Origin: Natronocalculus amylovorans
GTDB taxonomy: Archaea > Halobacteriota > Halobacteria > Halobacteriales > Haloferacaceae
Direction of reading: 5' to 3'
DNA: 64,000 nucleotides
Assembly (NCBI RefSeq): GCF_023638035.1
Contig: NZ_JAKRVX010000004.1
Location: 208,228 to 272,227, forward strand
The notes under the pieces: generated by a model
Told to the model about the DNA's origin: nothing
The model's database searches: none
What the model saw: only the letters and a program-made list of their open reading frames with translations
Position numbers and translations under genes: made by a program
Shown here: in pieces, positions 53,762 to 62,135 of the stretch
How the letters are laid out: each line of letters starts with the position of its first letter
Numbering within the stretch: the first letter of the stretch is position 1

Positions 53762-54850
53762 ATGACAGAGACGCTTTTCGATCCGCTGACAATCCGATCG
53801 ACAGAGATTCCGAATCGGATTATGGTCTCACCAATGTGTCAGTACTCCTCGGTTGATGGGCTGGCTGATGACTGGCACAACGTTCATTTAGGCAGTCGGG
53901 CAGTTGGTGGTGCAGGTATTGTCATGGCTGAAGCAACAGCAGTCACCCCTGACGGTCGAATCTCTCCACAAGATCTCGGTATCTGGAGTGATGAGCATGC
54001 TGATGCGCTTGCGCCAATCACACAATTTATTCGGTCACAAGGAAGTATGCCGGCGATCCAACTCGCACACGCTGGCCGAAAAGCAGGCACATACCGCCCG
54101 TGGGAGGAGCACTCCGGTCCCGTGCCTCTCGACACAGGCGGATGGGTCCCCGTTGCTCCGAGTGATGTCCCATACCCGTATGAGGGCGACGATCGTGGTG
54201 TGAGGAAACTCTCGATCGACGACATTGAGCAGATCATTGCGGACTTCAGAGCCGCAGCGGTCCGTGCAAAGCACGCTGGGTTTGAAATCGCAGAGGTCCA
54301 CGCAGCCCACGGCTACCTCCTCCATGAGTTCCTGTCACCGATCTCGAACACACGAGACGATGATTACGGTGGCACTTTTGAAAACCGCGCCCGGATCGTG
54401 CTCGAAATTACGGAGGCAGTTCGAGAGGTGTGGGACGATGATAAGCCAGTGTTTGTCCGCATCTCTGCAACGGATTGGATCGACGACCGTCCATCATGGG
54501 ACCTTCAACAGTCGATCAAGCTGGCGCCGCTTCTGCAAGCGGCCGGTGCAGATCTGATTGATGTGAGTTCTGGTGGGATTCACCCTGATCAAGCAATTAC
54601 AAACACTGGCCCAGGCTATCAGGTCAGCTTTGCGGAGGCAATTAGAAACGAGACCGACGTTCCCGTTGGTGCAGTTGGGGGGATCACGGATGCAACACAT
54701 GCAGATGCGGTCATCAGAAACGAACGAGCAGATCTCGCAATTGTTGGACGGGAACATCTCCGCGATCCGTACTTTGCACTCCACGCTGCGTCTGAGCTTG
54801 GTGTTGACGTTGAGTGGCCGCCACAGTATCGTCGGGCAAAGCCACGCTAA
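53762..54850 (+). CDS. Old-yellow-enzyme (NADH:flavin oxidoreductase) family protein
   Basis: 362 residues from the ATG at 53762 (a TTG two codons earlier is the alternative). FMN barrel: MVSPMCQYSSVDGLADDWHN (about 21-40), HAGRKAGTYRPW, AHGYLLHEFLSPISNTRDDD (catalytic Tyr/His region, about 181-200) and VPVGAVGGITDATHADAVI. YqjM/thermophilic-type ene-reductase. Substrate unknown. Confidence 0.93.
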   Translation: MTETLFDPLTIRSTEIPNRIMVSPMCQYSSVDGLADDWHNVHLGSRAVGGAGIVMAEATAVTPDGRISPQDLGIWSDEHADALAPITQFIRSQGSMPAIQLAHAGRKAGTYRPWEEHSGPVPLDTGGWVPVAPSDVPYPYEGDDRGVRKLSIDDIEQIIADFRAAAVRAKHAGFEIAEVHAAHGYLLHEFLSPISNTRDDDYGGTFENRARIVLEITEAVREVWDDDKPVFVRISATDWIDDRPSWDLQQSIKLAPLLQAAGADLIDVSSGGIHPDQAITNTGPGYQVSFAEAIRNETDVPVGAVGGITDATHADAVIRNERADLAIVGREHLRDPYFALHAASELGVDVEWPPQYRRAKPR

Positions 54851-54905
54851 CCCGAATCGCAGAGAGTCACGAACCCTTAACCCGCAGACGGTCTAATTAG
54901 TAGGT

Positions 54906-55697
54906 ATGCCTTCCCGCTCGCCCCGTGACGATGCTCTCGACGATCGGCTATCGGAGTTAGAAGAGACGCTTGCAGAGCTTCGCCGTGAACTCAAATCGGA
55001 TATTCGCCGACAGCCACCACGGCCACCGAGCCTTGGTGAGTTGCTTCGGTTCACCGAACAGTATACGATTCCGACGCTGATTGCGATGCTTGAGGCGACG
55101 ATCCGATCGCTTGAGTTGCTCCAACGAACCCTCAGACTTGCCGATCCTGGTCGTGCAGCACGCGAAGAGGGCGGCGCTGCTCGGCGTGAGTTCGATCGCG
55201 TCCGTGGCGAAGCAAGCGGACAGCTAGCTGAAAGCCTCTCTGAGCTTCGACGTGCACTATCAGAGGCCGATCTCCCAGAAAATCCAGAGTCACGTGCTCT
55301 GATTTCCGATGCTCGTACCCTCACCGAAGAGATCGAAGATCGGCTCCGGGATGCCGAACGTGATGTTCGTCGTGAACTCGATCGTGAGAACCGGATCAAC
55401 CGCGAGAAGTCCGACACGGATACGCAATCCGATCGGCTATCACACCGACGAGATCGGGGGATCATGATTGATGTGAATGACGAAACGGACGGGTCGGAGT
55501 CTGGTGATACCAAATCAAAGCCAGAGCAAGAGCCAAAATCTGAATCAGAATCAGACCCAGAAGTCGATGTCGACTCTGAGCTAGAATCGATCAAGGCTGA
55601 CTTACAAAAAGATGAGACGGGTACCGATTCTGCCTCTAACAACGAGAATGATGAAGACGAGGACGACGACCTGGACGGAGACGCGACTAAAAACTAA
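54906..55697 (+). CDS. Coiled-coil protein with acidic disordered tail, function unknown
   Basis: 263 residues. Residues about 8-170 are helical: an amphipathic start RLSELEETLAELRREL, a Pro-Pro-rich turn (RRQPPRPPSLGELLRF), a hydrophobic helix TIPTLIAMLEATIRSLELLQ and long charged helices. Residues about 185-263 are highly acidic low-complexity sequence. I recognise it only as a haloarchaeal hypothetical (perhaps DUF7547). A long Ser/Arg-rich reading frame on the opposite strand is its shadow. Confidence 0.75.
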   Translation: MPSRSPRDDALDDRLSELEETLAELRRELKSDIRRQPPRPPSLGELLRFTEQYTIPTLIAMLEATIRSLELLQRTLRLADPGRAAREEGGAARREFDRVRGEASGQLAESLSELRRALSEADLPENPESRALISDARTLTEEIEDRLRDAERDVRRELDRENRINREKSDTDTQSDRLSHRRDRGIMIDVNDETDGSESGDTKSKPEQEPKSESESDPEVDVDSELESIKADLQKDETGTDSASNNENDEDEDDDLDGDATKN

Positions 55698-55718
55698 GCA
55701 GTAAACGTCTCTATAGCG

Positions 55719-56093
55719 CTACTCGATCGGCTCAAACCGATACCCATCCCACGACTGACTCGCTGGCTCTCTGATTCCTGCGCCGGGTTCTCGTAGCTCT
55801 TCTGCGTACACCGGCTGTACTGTCTGTCCAATTTCCACATTACCGGTTGTCACCTGTCCAAGCGCACGGACGGGTTCTCCATCAACGTCGAACTCGACGA
55901 TTGCAATGTGGTTTGGTTCGCGTACTCCCGGTGGCGTTGCATACGATGTTGTCCACGTAATAACCGTTGCAGTGTACTCGCTGAGGTCAACTGTTGACAC
56001 TGGTTCACTTCCGTCGGGTCCGCGCGGATGTGCTGGATACGTAATACTTCCATCTGCATACACTGCGGCCTCGAATGGCGGCTGTTCGCTCAT
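55719..56093 (-). CDS. Cys-free DUF35 OB-fold protein (partner of the thiolase-like enzyme)
   Basis: 124 residues. The OB-fold DUF35 core is recognisable from STVDLSEYTATVITWTTSY, NHIAIVEFDVDGEPVRALGQV and IGQTVQPVYAEEL. Most family members begin with a rubredoxin-like zinc ribbon of four Cys, but this protein contains no Cys at all. One base separates its ATG from the stop of the thiolase-like gene, a strong sign of cotranslation and complex formation. Confidence 0.85.
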   Translation of the reverse strand: MSEQPPFEAAVYADGSITYPAHPRGPDGSEPVSTVDLSEYTATVITWTTSYATPPGVREPNHIAIVEFDVDGEPVRALGQVTTGNVEIGQTVQPVYAEELREPGAGIREPASQSWDGYRFEPIE

Positions 56094-56094
56094 C

Positions 56095-57246
56095 TTAGTT
56101 CGCCTCCATAATCGTTGTCGTCACACAGTTTCCGAATCCACCAACGTTACACGCAAGCCCCACATTCGCATCGACCTGTCGTGGTCCTGCATTTCCGGTA
56201 AGCTGCTGATAGATCTCATATACCTGCGCGACACCGCTTGCACCCAGTGGATGCCCTTTTGATTTGAGTCCGCCCGACGTATTGATCGGAAGTTCGCCAT
56301 CCCGATCGGTTACACCGTCCTCAATGGCTTTCCATCCCTTCCCCTTCTCGAAGAAGCCAAGATCCTCCGACTGGAGGAACTCAAGAATGGTGAACATATC
56401 GTGCAGTTCTGCGACATCGATATCATCTGGATCCATGTCAGCCATCTCGTAGGCGATTTCACTCGAATCGACAACACCACCCATTGTTGTTGGATCAGCA
56501 CGCTCGTGAACAACGTGTGTGTCGGTTGCGCCGCCGATCCCTTCGATCGTCACGTAGCTGTCGGTGTACTCTTTTGCGACTGATTCAGGGCAGAGCAACA
56601 GTGCGGCCGATCCATCTGTGATTGGGCAGAAATCATACAACCGCAGCGGATCCGCAACTACTGGTGACTCCATAACCGTCTCGAGATCGACCTCCTTTTG
56701 AAACTGTGCATGTGGGTTGTCAACGCCATTTTTGTGGTTCTTCACCGCAACTTTTCCGAGACTCTCCCGTGGTGCATCATACGTGTCAAGATAGAGCCGA
56801 GCGGTCAGTCCTGCAAACGATGGCAGTGTTACTCCTTGTTTATATTCAACCGGATGTGTGAGCGACGCGATGACGTCAGTTGCCTCTGCAGTCGATCGGT
56901 GCGTCATCTTTTCGCCACCGACAAGCATCGTCATCTCCGATGCACCCGACGCAATCGACTGCCATGCGGCGTAGACACCAGCACCGCCTGATGAGCTTGT
57001 TTGGTCGATTCGCGCGGTGTATGCCGGGAGTGCTGCAAGATCATGTGCAAGCGCATTTGGAATGCCGGTTTGGCCTTCAAATTCGCCGCTTGCCATATTC
57101 GATACGTACAGATGATCGAGTGCCTCCGCTTTGACGCCCGAATTCTCGAGACATGCGGCCCCTGCCTCCGCGAGTAGCTCGCGGACCCAAGCGTCGCGCT
57201 GCCCGAACTGGGTCATTGCTGCGCCAATAATCGCAACGCGTTCCAT
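56095..57246 (-). CDS. Thiolase-like enzyme lacking the nucleophilic Cys
   Basis: 383 residues of thiolase fold. The second catalytic region is normal: ELHDMFTI (His 282), GGLKSKGHPLGASGVAQVY (His 332) and ACNVGGFG (Cys 366). But the first active-site loop, usually Cys-Ala-Ser-Gly-Gly, reads TSSSGG with Ser 84 at the nucleophile position. It pairs with a DUF35 gene. Known: steroid aldolases of the Ltp2 type are thiolase-like, lack the Cys and need a DUF35 partner. So a retro-aldolase or another non-thiolase reaction is plausible; acetoacetyl-CoA thiolase is less likely. Confidence 0.88.
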   Translation of the reverse strand: MERVAIIGAAMTQFGQRDAWVRELLAEAGAACLENSGVKAEALDHLYVSNMASGEFEGQTGIPNALAHDLAALPAYTARIDQTSSSGGAGVYAAWQSIASGASEMTMLVGGEKMTHRSTAEATDVIASLTHPVEYKQGVTLPSFAGLTARLYLDTYDAPRESLGKVAVKNHKNGVDNPHAQFQKEVDLETVMESPVVADPLRLYDFCPITDGSAALLLCPESVAKEYTDSYVTIEGIGGATDTHVVHERADPTTMGGVVDSSEIAYEMADMDPDDIDVAELHDMFTILEFLQSEDLGFFEKGKGWKAIEDGVTDRDGELPINTSGGLKSKGHPLGASGVAQVYEIYQQLTGNAGPRQVDANVGLACNVGGFGNCVTTTIMEAN

Positions 57247-57334
57247 AGCGAACGAGTGCGTGCAATACCCTTACCGGTTTCCTTTCATGACGGGCTCTCG
57301 GTTCTTTTATCAGCAAACCCGACTACTATCAGAT

Positions 57335-57748
57335 ATGGAACTCGATCGTGTTGCACCGTATCTTGGTGCAGTCGCCTGTCTTGTCTTCGCAGCGGTCCTT
57401 TCAGCACCGTATCTTATCGTTGACGGGCTCGCAGCGCCGATCGGAGAGTATTACGCCGCAGGACCGCTTGGCATTGCCGGAGGGGTCTTTTTGTCCGTCC
57501 TTGGGGTTGTGATCTTTCTATCGGGTGAACGTGGTCGAGCAGATTCGGATCTCGTTGCGGGAATCATGGTTGTTGTCGGTGTTGCGTTATTCGCAATGAC
57601 TACGCTGTGGGCCGTTTGGATTCCTGATTCCGTGCTGTTTAGTTTCCCACAAGAGTACTCTTGGATCGAGTACCACCCGTGGGTCAGTGTTGCGCTCTCA
57701 TTTATTATTGCGACTATTGGCGCAGTGTACGCGTGGGCTGTTTTATAA
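57335..57748 (+). CDS. Four-helix membrane protein, function unknown
   Basis: 137 residues from the ATG at 57335; upstream parts of the frame overlap the divergent thiolase gene. Four membrane segments (about 8-27, 45-63, 73-94 and 113-135). Starts MELDRVAPYLGAVACLVF. A conserved-looking haloarchaeal hypothetical (perhaps DUF7548). It lies directly before the SRP RNA gene. Confidence 0.75.
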   Translation: MELDRVAPYLGAVACLVFAAVLSAPYLIVDGLAAPIGEYYAAGPLGIAGGVFLSVLGVVIFLSGERGRADSDLVAGIMVVVGVALFAMTTLWAVWIPDSVLFSFPQEYSWIEYHPWVSVALSFIIATIGAVYAWAVL

Positions 57749-57797
57749 ACATAACCGATTTTTGTGAGATACAAGCGTGGTTCCGAGTCGAAAGGCC

Positions 57798-57804
57798 CTT
57801 ATGT
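57798..57804 (+). promoter_or_regulatory. Promoter of the SRP RNA gene
   Basis: CTTATGT at 57798-57804, preceded by CGAAAGG, resembles stable-RNA promoters of haloarchaea (TTATGT box) and lies 20-27 bases before the predicted RNA start. Confidence 0.55.
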
Positions 57805-57821
57805 CGGTCGGTTGTATCTGA

Positions 57822-58108
57822 AACTGGACTAGGTCGGGCAGTTAGGCCCTGCTCATCACCCGCCATAGAGTCTTTAGCGGGGACCAAACGCTGAAGGCGT
57901 CCAGTCAGACCGACTCGGGCCCCAACAGCCAACGTAGAAACCTCGTCCGACGGGGACAGCGGTTCAGCGTCCTCGCTCGCAGGAGCGATCGATGCTGTCT
58001 CGTCGGCGATACCGGGTCAGGCACGGAAGTGAGCAGCCCATCGCCGGACGTGCGTCGCTCGTTGGGTCGCGGGGTGGAGGAGGCAACTGGGATTCCCCGT
58101 GTCTGGAA
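57822..58108 (+). ncRNA. ffs: SRP 7S RNA
   Basis: The segment carries the hallmarks of haloarchaeal 7S RNA: near its 5' end TAGGTCGGGCAGTTAGGC followed by GCTCATCACCC, and near 57885 the AGTCTTTAGCGGGGACC run. The universally conserved helix-8 region GGTCAGGCACGGAAGTGAGC appears near 58014-58033. Helix 1 closes as CTGGAC (57824-57829) with GTCTGG (58101-58106), which fixes the ends to within a few bases. The RNA scaffolds SRP54 and SRP19 for membrane targeting. Reading frames within this interval are chance. Confidence 0.93.
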
Positions 58109-58227
58109 CGCTAGGCAATTTCAGCCCGTCCACATTCATATCGTATATAATATCTCTCTTGTACGAGAGACATCAATCGAGAACAGAAACCGGTAGATAC
58201 GACTGTCTGCACATCGTATCAATAGCC

Positions 58228-58503
58228 ATGGTAGAGACGCAGTTAGAGTCGAATGGAATCACTGCAACATACGAAGAGGCCAATGGAGAACGAGTACTTG
58301 TGTTCACAGGATCGGGCGGTTCGGCTGCGATCGCACAAAATATTGACGGCTATGCGATGCTCAAAGTCCGTCCAACTGTCGATGGCGATGAGCTAGAGCG
58401 CTACTACGGATTCGATATGGCACTCGACCACGCTGCAGAACTCCTCGCTGTGTCAGTGCATGAACTACCGATTCCAGAGGCAGCAGATGATATGGGGATG
58501 TAG
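58228..58503 (+). CDS. Small conserved haloarchaeal protein (DUF7111-like)
   Basis: 91 residues from the ATG at 58228; upstream parts of the frame overlap the SRP RNA. Mixed alpha/beta: VETQLESNGITATYEEANGE, then AAIAQNIDGYAMLKVRPT and ELERYYGFDMALDHAAELL, ending DMGM. I associate it from memory with DUF7111. Function unknown. Convergent with pssA, 11 bases between stops. Confidence 0.78.
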   Translation: MVETQLESNGITATYEEANGERVLVFTGSGGSAAIAQNIDGYAMLKVRPTVDGDELERYYGFDMALDHAAELLAVSVHELPIPEAADDMGM

Positions 58504-58514
58504 CCTGCGAATTC

Positions 58515-59228
58515 CTATGATCGTTTCCGAAGCGGCCCCCAATCAAGCCCATCGCGCCAGTAGTAGATCGGCGACAGCGTGAGATACGCTAAGGCGAGAA
58601 TCAACAGCGCAACCGCAAAGTTTCGTCCTACGTCTCCCGGAAGCAAGATTGCGAGTGCTTGGACGACACCCATTACAAGCGCATCCTGTGCATGCAGATC
58701 GGGATAGGTAATCGTCGAGACCATAAGTAGTGAGAGAAGCGCTGTGAGTCCGATCAAATACCATGGCTCGGTATATCCCGACAGGACGCTTGCGGCTAAT
58801 ATTGTTGCTGCAAGGGTCGTTTGTGCACCTTGTGTTTCCTTGACATCCGTATCATACGCGGTGTAGAGTCCAAGTCGAGCCACTGCCATTGCAACGAACA
58901 CGGCTGCCACACCAAGGCCGATTGCGACCATTCCCAACTCGGTCTCTACTGACCAGGTCTCAAACGTAACTGCTGCAATCAATACCGCAGGTGCAACGCC
59001 AAACGATGCAACATCTGCAAGTGAATCCAGGTATGGGCCAGCGGGTGTTCCTCCACGACGCCGAGCAATGACGCCATCCAGCCCATCAGCGATCGCACCC
59101 AACAAAATCAATCGGGCAGCAAGCCCTGTATCAATGATCGCAACTGCGGCTGCGAGAAACCCAAGTGCTGCGTTGGCGATCGTCACTGCATCAGCCAAAC
59201 CAAGCAGTCCAACGAATCTGGGTTTCAT
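58515..59228 (-). CDS. pssA: Archaetidylserine synthase (CDP-alcohol phosphatidyltransferase)
   Basis: 237 residues from the ATG at 59228 (ATG at 59240 also possible). The CDP-alcohol phosphatidyltransferase motif is DGLDGVIARRRGGTPAGPYL followed by DSLAD (about 49-73), matching D-G-x2-A-R-x8-G-x3-D-x3-D. About eight membrane helices follow. In haloarchaea this PssA type is tied to the archaeosortase (ArtA) surface-protein pathway through archaetidylethanolamine production. Divergent from the halocyanin-like gene. Confidence 0.9.
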   Translation of the reverse strand: MKPRFVGLLGLADAVTIANAALGFLAAAVAIIDTGLAARLILLGAIADGLDGVIARRRGGTPAGPYLDSLADVASFGVAPAVLIAAVTFETWSVETELGMVAIGLGVAAVFVAMAVARLGLYTAYDTDVKETQGAQTTLAATILAASVLSGYTEPWYLIGLTALLSLLMVSTITYPDLHAQDALVMGVVQALAILLPGDVGRNFAVALLILALAYLTLSPIYYWRDGLDWGPLRKRS

Positions 59229-59341
59229 AATTCGGTGCATGAAGAGGGCGGATTTACGTGTTGTTATCTCCGGTGCTTGGATGAGTCTCAATTTATGAGA
59301 GAAACCGCGGCCCCTAAATTGCTGACGCACCAACCATCAAT

Positions 59342-59755
59342 ATGGACCGCCGACGCTTCCTCCACTGCACTGGAGCAGCAGCGACGCTTTCTCTTACAGG
59401 CTGTGTCACACTGTTTGACGATGGTGAGTATGATATTGGAATGACTGCTGATGCATTCACTCCGGAAACCTATACTATCGAGGTTGGTGACACGGTAACG
59501 TGGGAGAATACGAGCACACGAGCGCACACTGTGACTGCTTACGATGAACTCATTCCAGAAGACGCGGAGTTTTTTGCGACTGGTGGATACGAAAATGAAC
59601 AAACCGCCAGAGAAGAGTGGGCAGATAGAGGTGGTGGCGGCATCGACAATGGAGAACAATTTGCACACACGTTTGCGGTTCCTGGAAACTACGGCTATGT
59701 GTGTATACCACACGAACAGGGCGGGATGATCGGGACGATCGTTGTCGAAGAATAG
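59342..59755 (+). CDS. Halocyanin-like blue copper lipoprotein
   Basis: 137 residues. Twin-arginine signal MDRRRFLHCTGAAATLSLTGC with lipobox Cys 21. The plastocyanin fold shows the type 1 copper ligands: His in TRAHTVTAYDE (about 62), and Cys, His and Met in YVCIPHEQGGMIG (about 119-131). A membrane-attached electron carrier. A TATA-like CCTAAATTG lies about 28 bases upstream, so the transcript is probably leaderless. Confidence 0.92.
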   Translation: MDRRRFLHCTGAAATLSLTGCVTLFDDGEYDIGMTADAFTPETYTIEVGDTVTWENTSTRAHTVTAYDELIPEDAEFFATGGYENEQTAREEWADRGGGGIDNGEQFAHTFAVPGNYGYVCIPHEQGGMIGTIVVEE

Positions 59756-59824
59756 TTTACCAGTAAGATTTACTTTCCACCTCGAAATCTCGCCATAACA
59801 ATACCGTCGCTTACCCTCTCGCTC

Positions 59825-61191
59825 ATGTGTCTCATAAATTCACCCGAAGAGCAGCGTTGAAAGCCGTTGCTGGAGGTGCTCTTGGGACCGCGCTTGCTGG
59901 CTGTGCAACAATCAGGTCACAGAACCCATTCGCTACTGATGAGTACCCGACCCCACAAACCGTGGCTGACCCGCTGAGCAATCGTCCACAGTTTCGATAC
60001 AAAGAGTCAACGACAGAGCTTACACGGGTTGATCTCCGTGGACATGGTATCGATCAGACGGGAGAAACATCGGTCGCGGATGTCATTGAATCTGCAGCAC
60101 GAGAGGACCGCCTGCTTGAACTACCACCAGGTGAGTATATGCTTGATCGAACCGTCGTGTTGGAAGATTTTCAGCGGTTAGGGATTCGCGGAAATGACGC
60201 AACGATCCGGCCTGCAACGGGAACAAACGAATACCTGTTTATGGCTGAATCGCCAGATTCGAATGCAGAGTTTTGGTTTGAGGATCTAACGTTCGACCTT
60301 TCAGAGTCCGGTACCGGTGGTCGTGCACTACAGGCTCGAGTCGATTCACAGCTTTTTATAAAAAACGTCAATGTCATTGGCACGTTAGACAGTGGCCCAA
60401 ACGTCGTCAGACTTGATGTGACGGACGCTGATGGGCATGCGAGCATTGACCAGCTCCGACTTCCTGATGGCGCACTCCCGGAAACCAACATTTCGGGTTG
60501 TTACGTTGGTAACACCAACGAGGGAGACCTACACTTTCGAGAGTGTGTTATCTCCGGATTCCCAGACAACGGGTTGTATGCAGATCCACCAGATGGCTCT
60601 ATTACCGTTGATGGTGGGTATTTCTCAAATAACGGGATCTCGAATATTCGTGTAAACGGTGGCTCGCTTGTCCGAGGAGCCCATGTTCGATGTGACCAAC
60701 CACGACCGGGCACCAATAATATGCGGGGAATCCGCCTCACAGATTACGACGCTCAGTCGGAGACAGAGCCTGCGGTCGTTGATGGCTGTCGCGTTGAAAT
60801 GTATGATATTACACACAGTGATGGAGCGATTGAACTCTCCTCACAGCTCTGGAATGCGATCATTCGAAACACCCACATAACTGTTGATGTGGATGACCTA
60901 AACGCGATCCGCGTAAAACCGCCTCGTGGTGCGTTGTTCCCGACTGCAACAACGGAAAGTCTAGTCTGTGAAAACGTAGTTATCGACGGAAGTGCAGCAG
61001 GCGGCGCAGCTGTTTTAGTGGCTGATCGTGATAACACCACATTTGACAATATTAGTATCTCACAATCGGGTGCAGATCGCCACGGTATCGAATTTCGGCG
61101 TTCAGCCGGACACAGCGTTGCAGCGTATCAACACAGCGTTACCGGTGAGTCGCTGCTTCTTGATCAAGCAGAAGTCTCTCACAGCTCGTAA
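59825..61191 (+). CDS. Tat lipoprotein with parallel beta-helix
   Basis: About 454 residues from the GTG at 59827 (an ATG at 59825 is out of frame). Tat signal KFTRRAALKAVAGGALGTAL and lipobox LAGC at about 25. A right-handed beta-helix of pectate-lyase type follows, with repeated turns such as GRALQARVDSQLFIKNVNVI and GYFSNNGISNIRVNGGSLV. No catalytic residues of known families are obvious. It may be a cell-surface polysaccharide-acting or adhesive protein. It follows the halocyanin gene on the same strand but with its own gap. Confidence 0.87.
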
Positions 61192-61215
61192 AAAATAGAA
61201 TATTGGGTGTTGAAG

Positions 61216-61860
61216 TTACTCGTCGACTGCAACGTCTTCTTCGTCGACGTCGACTGCTGCTTCTTCTTCTGCAGCAACTTCTGCAGGTCGTGCACGAAGG
61301 CTCAGCTTCTGCACCTCAACGCGTCGAAGTGGATAGATCGTCTTTGCCTCACCGTAGATCGCCGATGAGAGGCGACCTTCGATGATACTGTCAACAAGCT
61401 CTTCGAACGTCCGCTCTGAGCCCGTCTCTTTGACGAGGTCGATCATGACACGGCGAATTGCAGCCTCTTGACTTCGATCTGCCTTTTTGGTTGTGAATGC
61501 GACTGGCTGGATCTGAACACGGTAGTCGTCTTTCGTAAGGACTGTGATGCTTGCATCAATCTTGGATGCCCCACGTCGGACCAGACTCCGAAGGTAGTCT
61601 CGGGTCAGTTCGTGTTGAATGAACTCAGTGTATGCTGAGTCGCTGCCAACATCCGTAATCTTGAATGTTAGTTTGGTATTGTTCGCGCCGGCGTCTTGTT
61701 TAATTTCGCCAAGCGTGGTCTCGATCGTACGACCGATGATCTGTTCTGGTTCTTCTGCGACGGTCTCACCAAGCTCTGCGCGGTCGAACTGCTCGGGCGC
61801 GAGTACGGTGTACCATCGTTTTCCTCCTCGTTTCTGTCGTGATACTGATCGTTCACTCAT
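61216..61860 (-). CDS. rps3ae: Ribosomal protein S3Ae (eS1)
   Basis: 214 residues. Starts MSERSVSRQKRGGKRWYTVLAPE in the typical archaeal form. KFKITDVGSDSAYTEFIQHEL and VRRGASKIDASITVLTKDDYRVQ (split over about 75-118) and the acidic tail match S3Ae. Last gene of the operon rps15 - RecJ-like - pcc1 - rps3ae, 14 bases after pcc1. Confidence 0.96.
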   Translation of the reverse strand: MSERSVSRQKRGGKRWYTVLAPEQFDRAELGETVAEEPEQIIGRTIETTLGEIKQDAGANNTKLTFKITDVGSDSAYTEFIQHELTRDYLRSLVRRGASKIDASITVLTKDDYRVQIQPVAFTTKKADRSQEAAIRRVMIDLVKETGSERTFEELVDSIIEGRLSSAIYGEAKTIYPLRRVEVQKLSLRARPAEVAAEEEAAVDVDEEDVAVDE

Positions 61861-61874
61861 AATTGTAGTCTAAG

Positions 61875-62135
61875 CTAATCTGATTGGTTTGTAGTTGGTC
61901 GGCTGTGCTGTGTACATGACGTAGCTACTGACACGGCGACACCAAGATTGACGAGATAATCGTCAACGGTCGCTTGTAGTCCTCCAGTCGTCTCTCGAGC
62001 AATCGTGGTCTCAACCTGCGATCCCGAAACAGCGGTCTGCATCTCATCGGTATTATCAGGAGCAATTGCTGCACGGATAACCGATGGCTGCGTATGCGTT
62101 GTTGATATCGTTGCCGTTCGAGTATTCTCACTCAT
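61875..62135 (-). CDS. pcc1: KEOPS complex subunit Pcc1
   Basis: 86 residues of the small Pcc1 fold: ISTTHTQPSVIRAAIAPDNT, then VSGSQVETTIARETTGGLQATVDDYLVNLGVA split over about 37-68. It dimerises the Kae1-Bud32-Cgi121 complex that makes t6A in tRNAs. The start overlaps the stop of the RecJ-like gene (ATGA). Confidence 0.92.
   Translation of the reverse strand: MSENTRTATISTTHTQPSVIRAAIAPDNTDEMQTAVSGSQVETTIARETTGGLQATVDDYLVNLGVAVSVATSCTQHSRPTTNQSD

Noticed and set aside
54893..55642. 249-codon Ser/Arg-rich frame antisense to the coiled-coil gene
   Set aside because: Its composition is what an acidic, Asp/Glu-rich haloarchaeal gene yields when read backwards, with no domain signal. The + strand frame has the acidic profile of the rest of the genome.
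57661..57932. Reading frames across the start of the SRP RNA
   Set aside because: They run through conserved RNA helices and have no protein-like composition.
61192..61215. Terminator between the beta-helix gene and rps3ae
   Set aside because: Contains AAAAAATAG but no clear T-tract in either direction that would separate it from coding ends.
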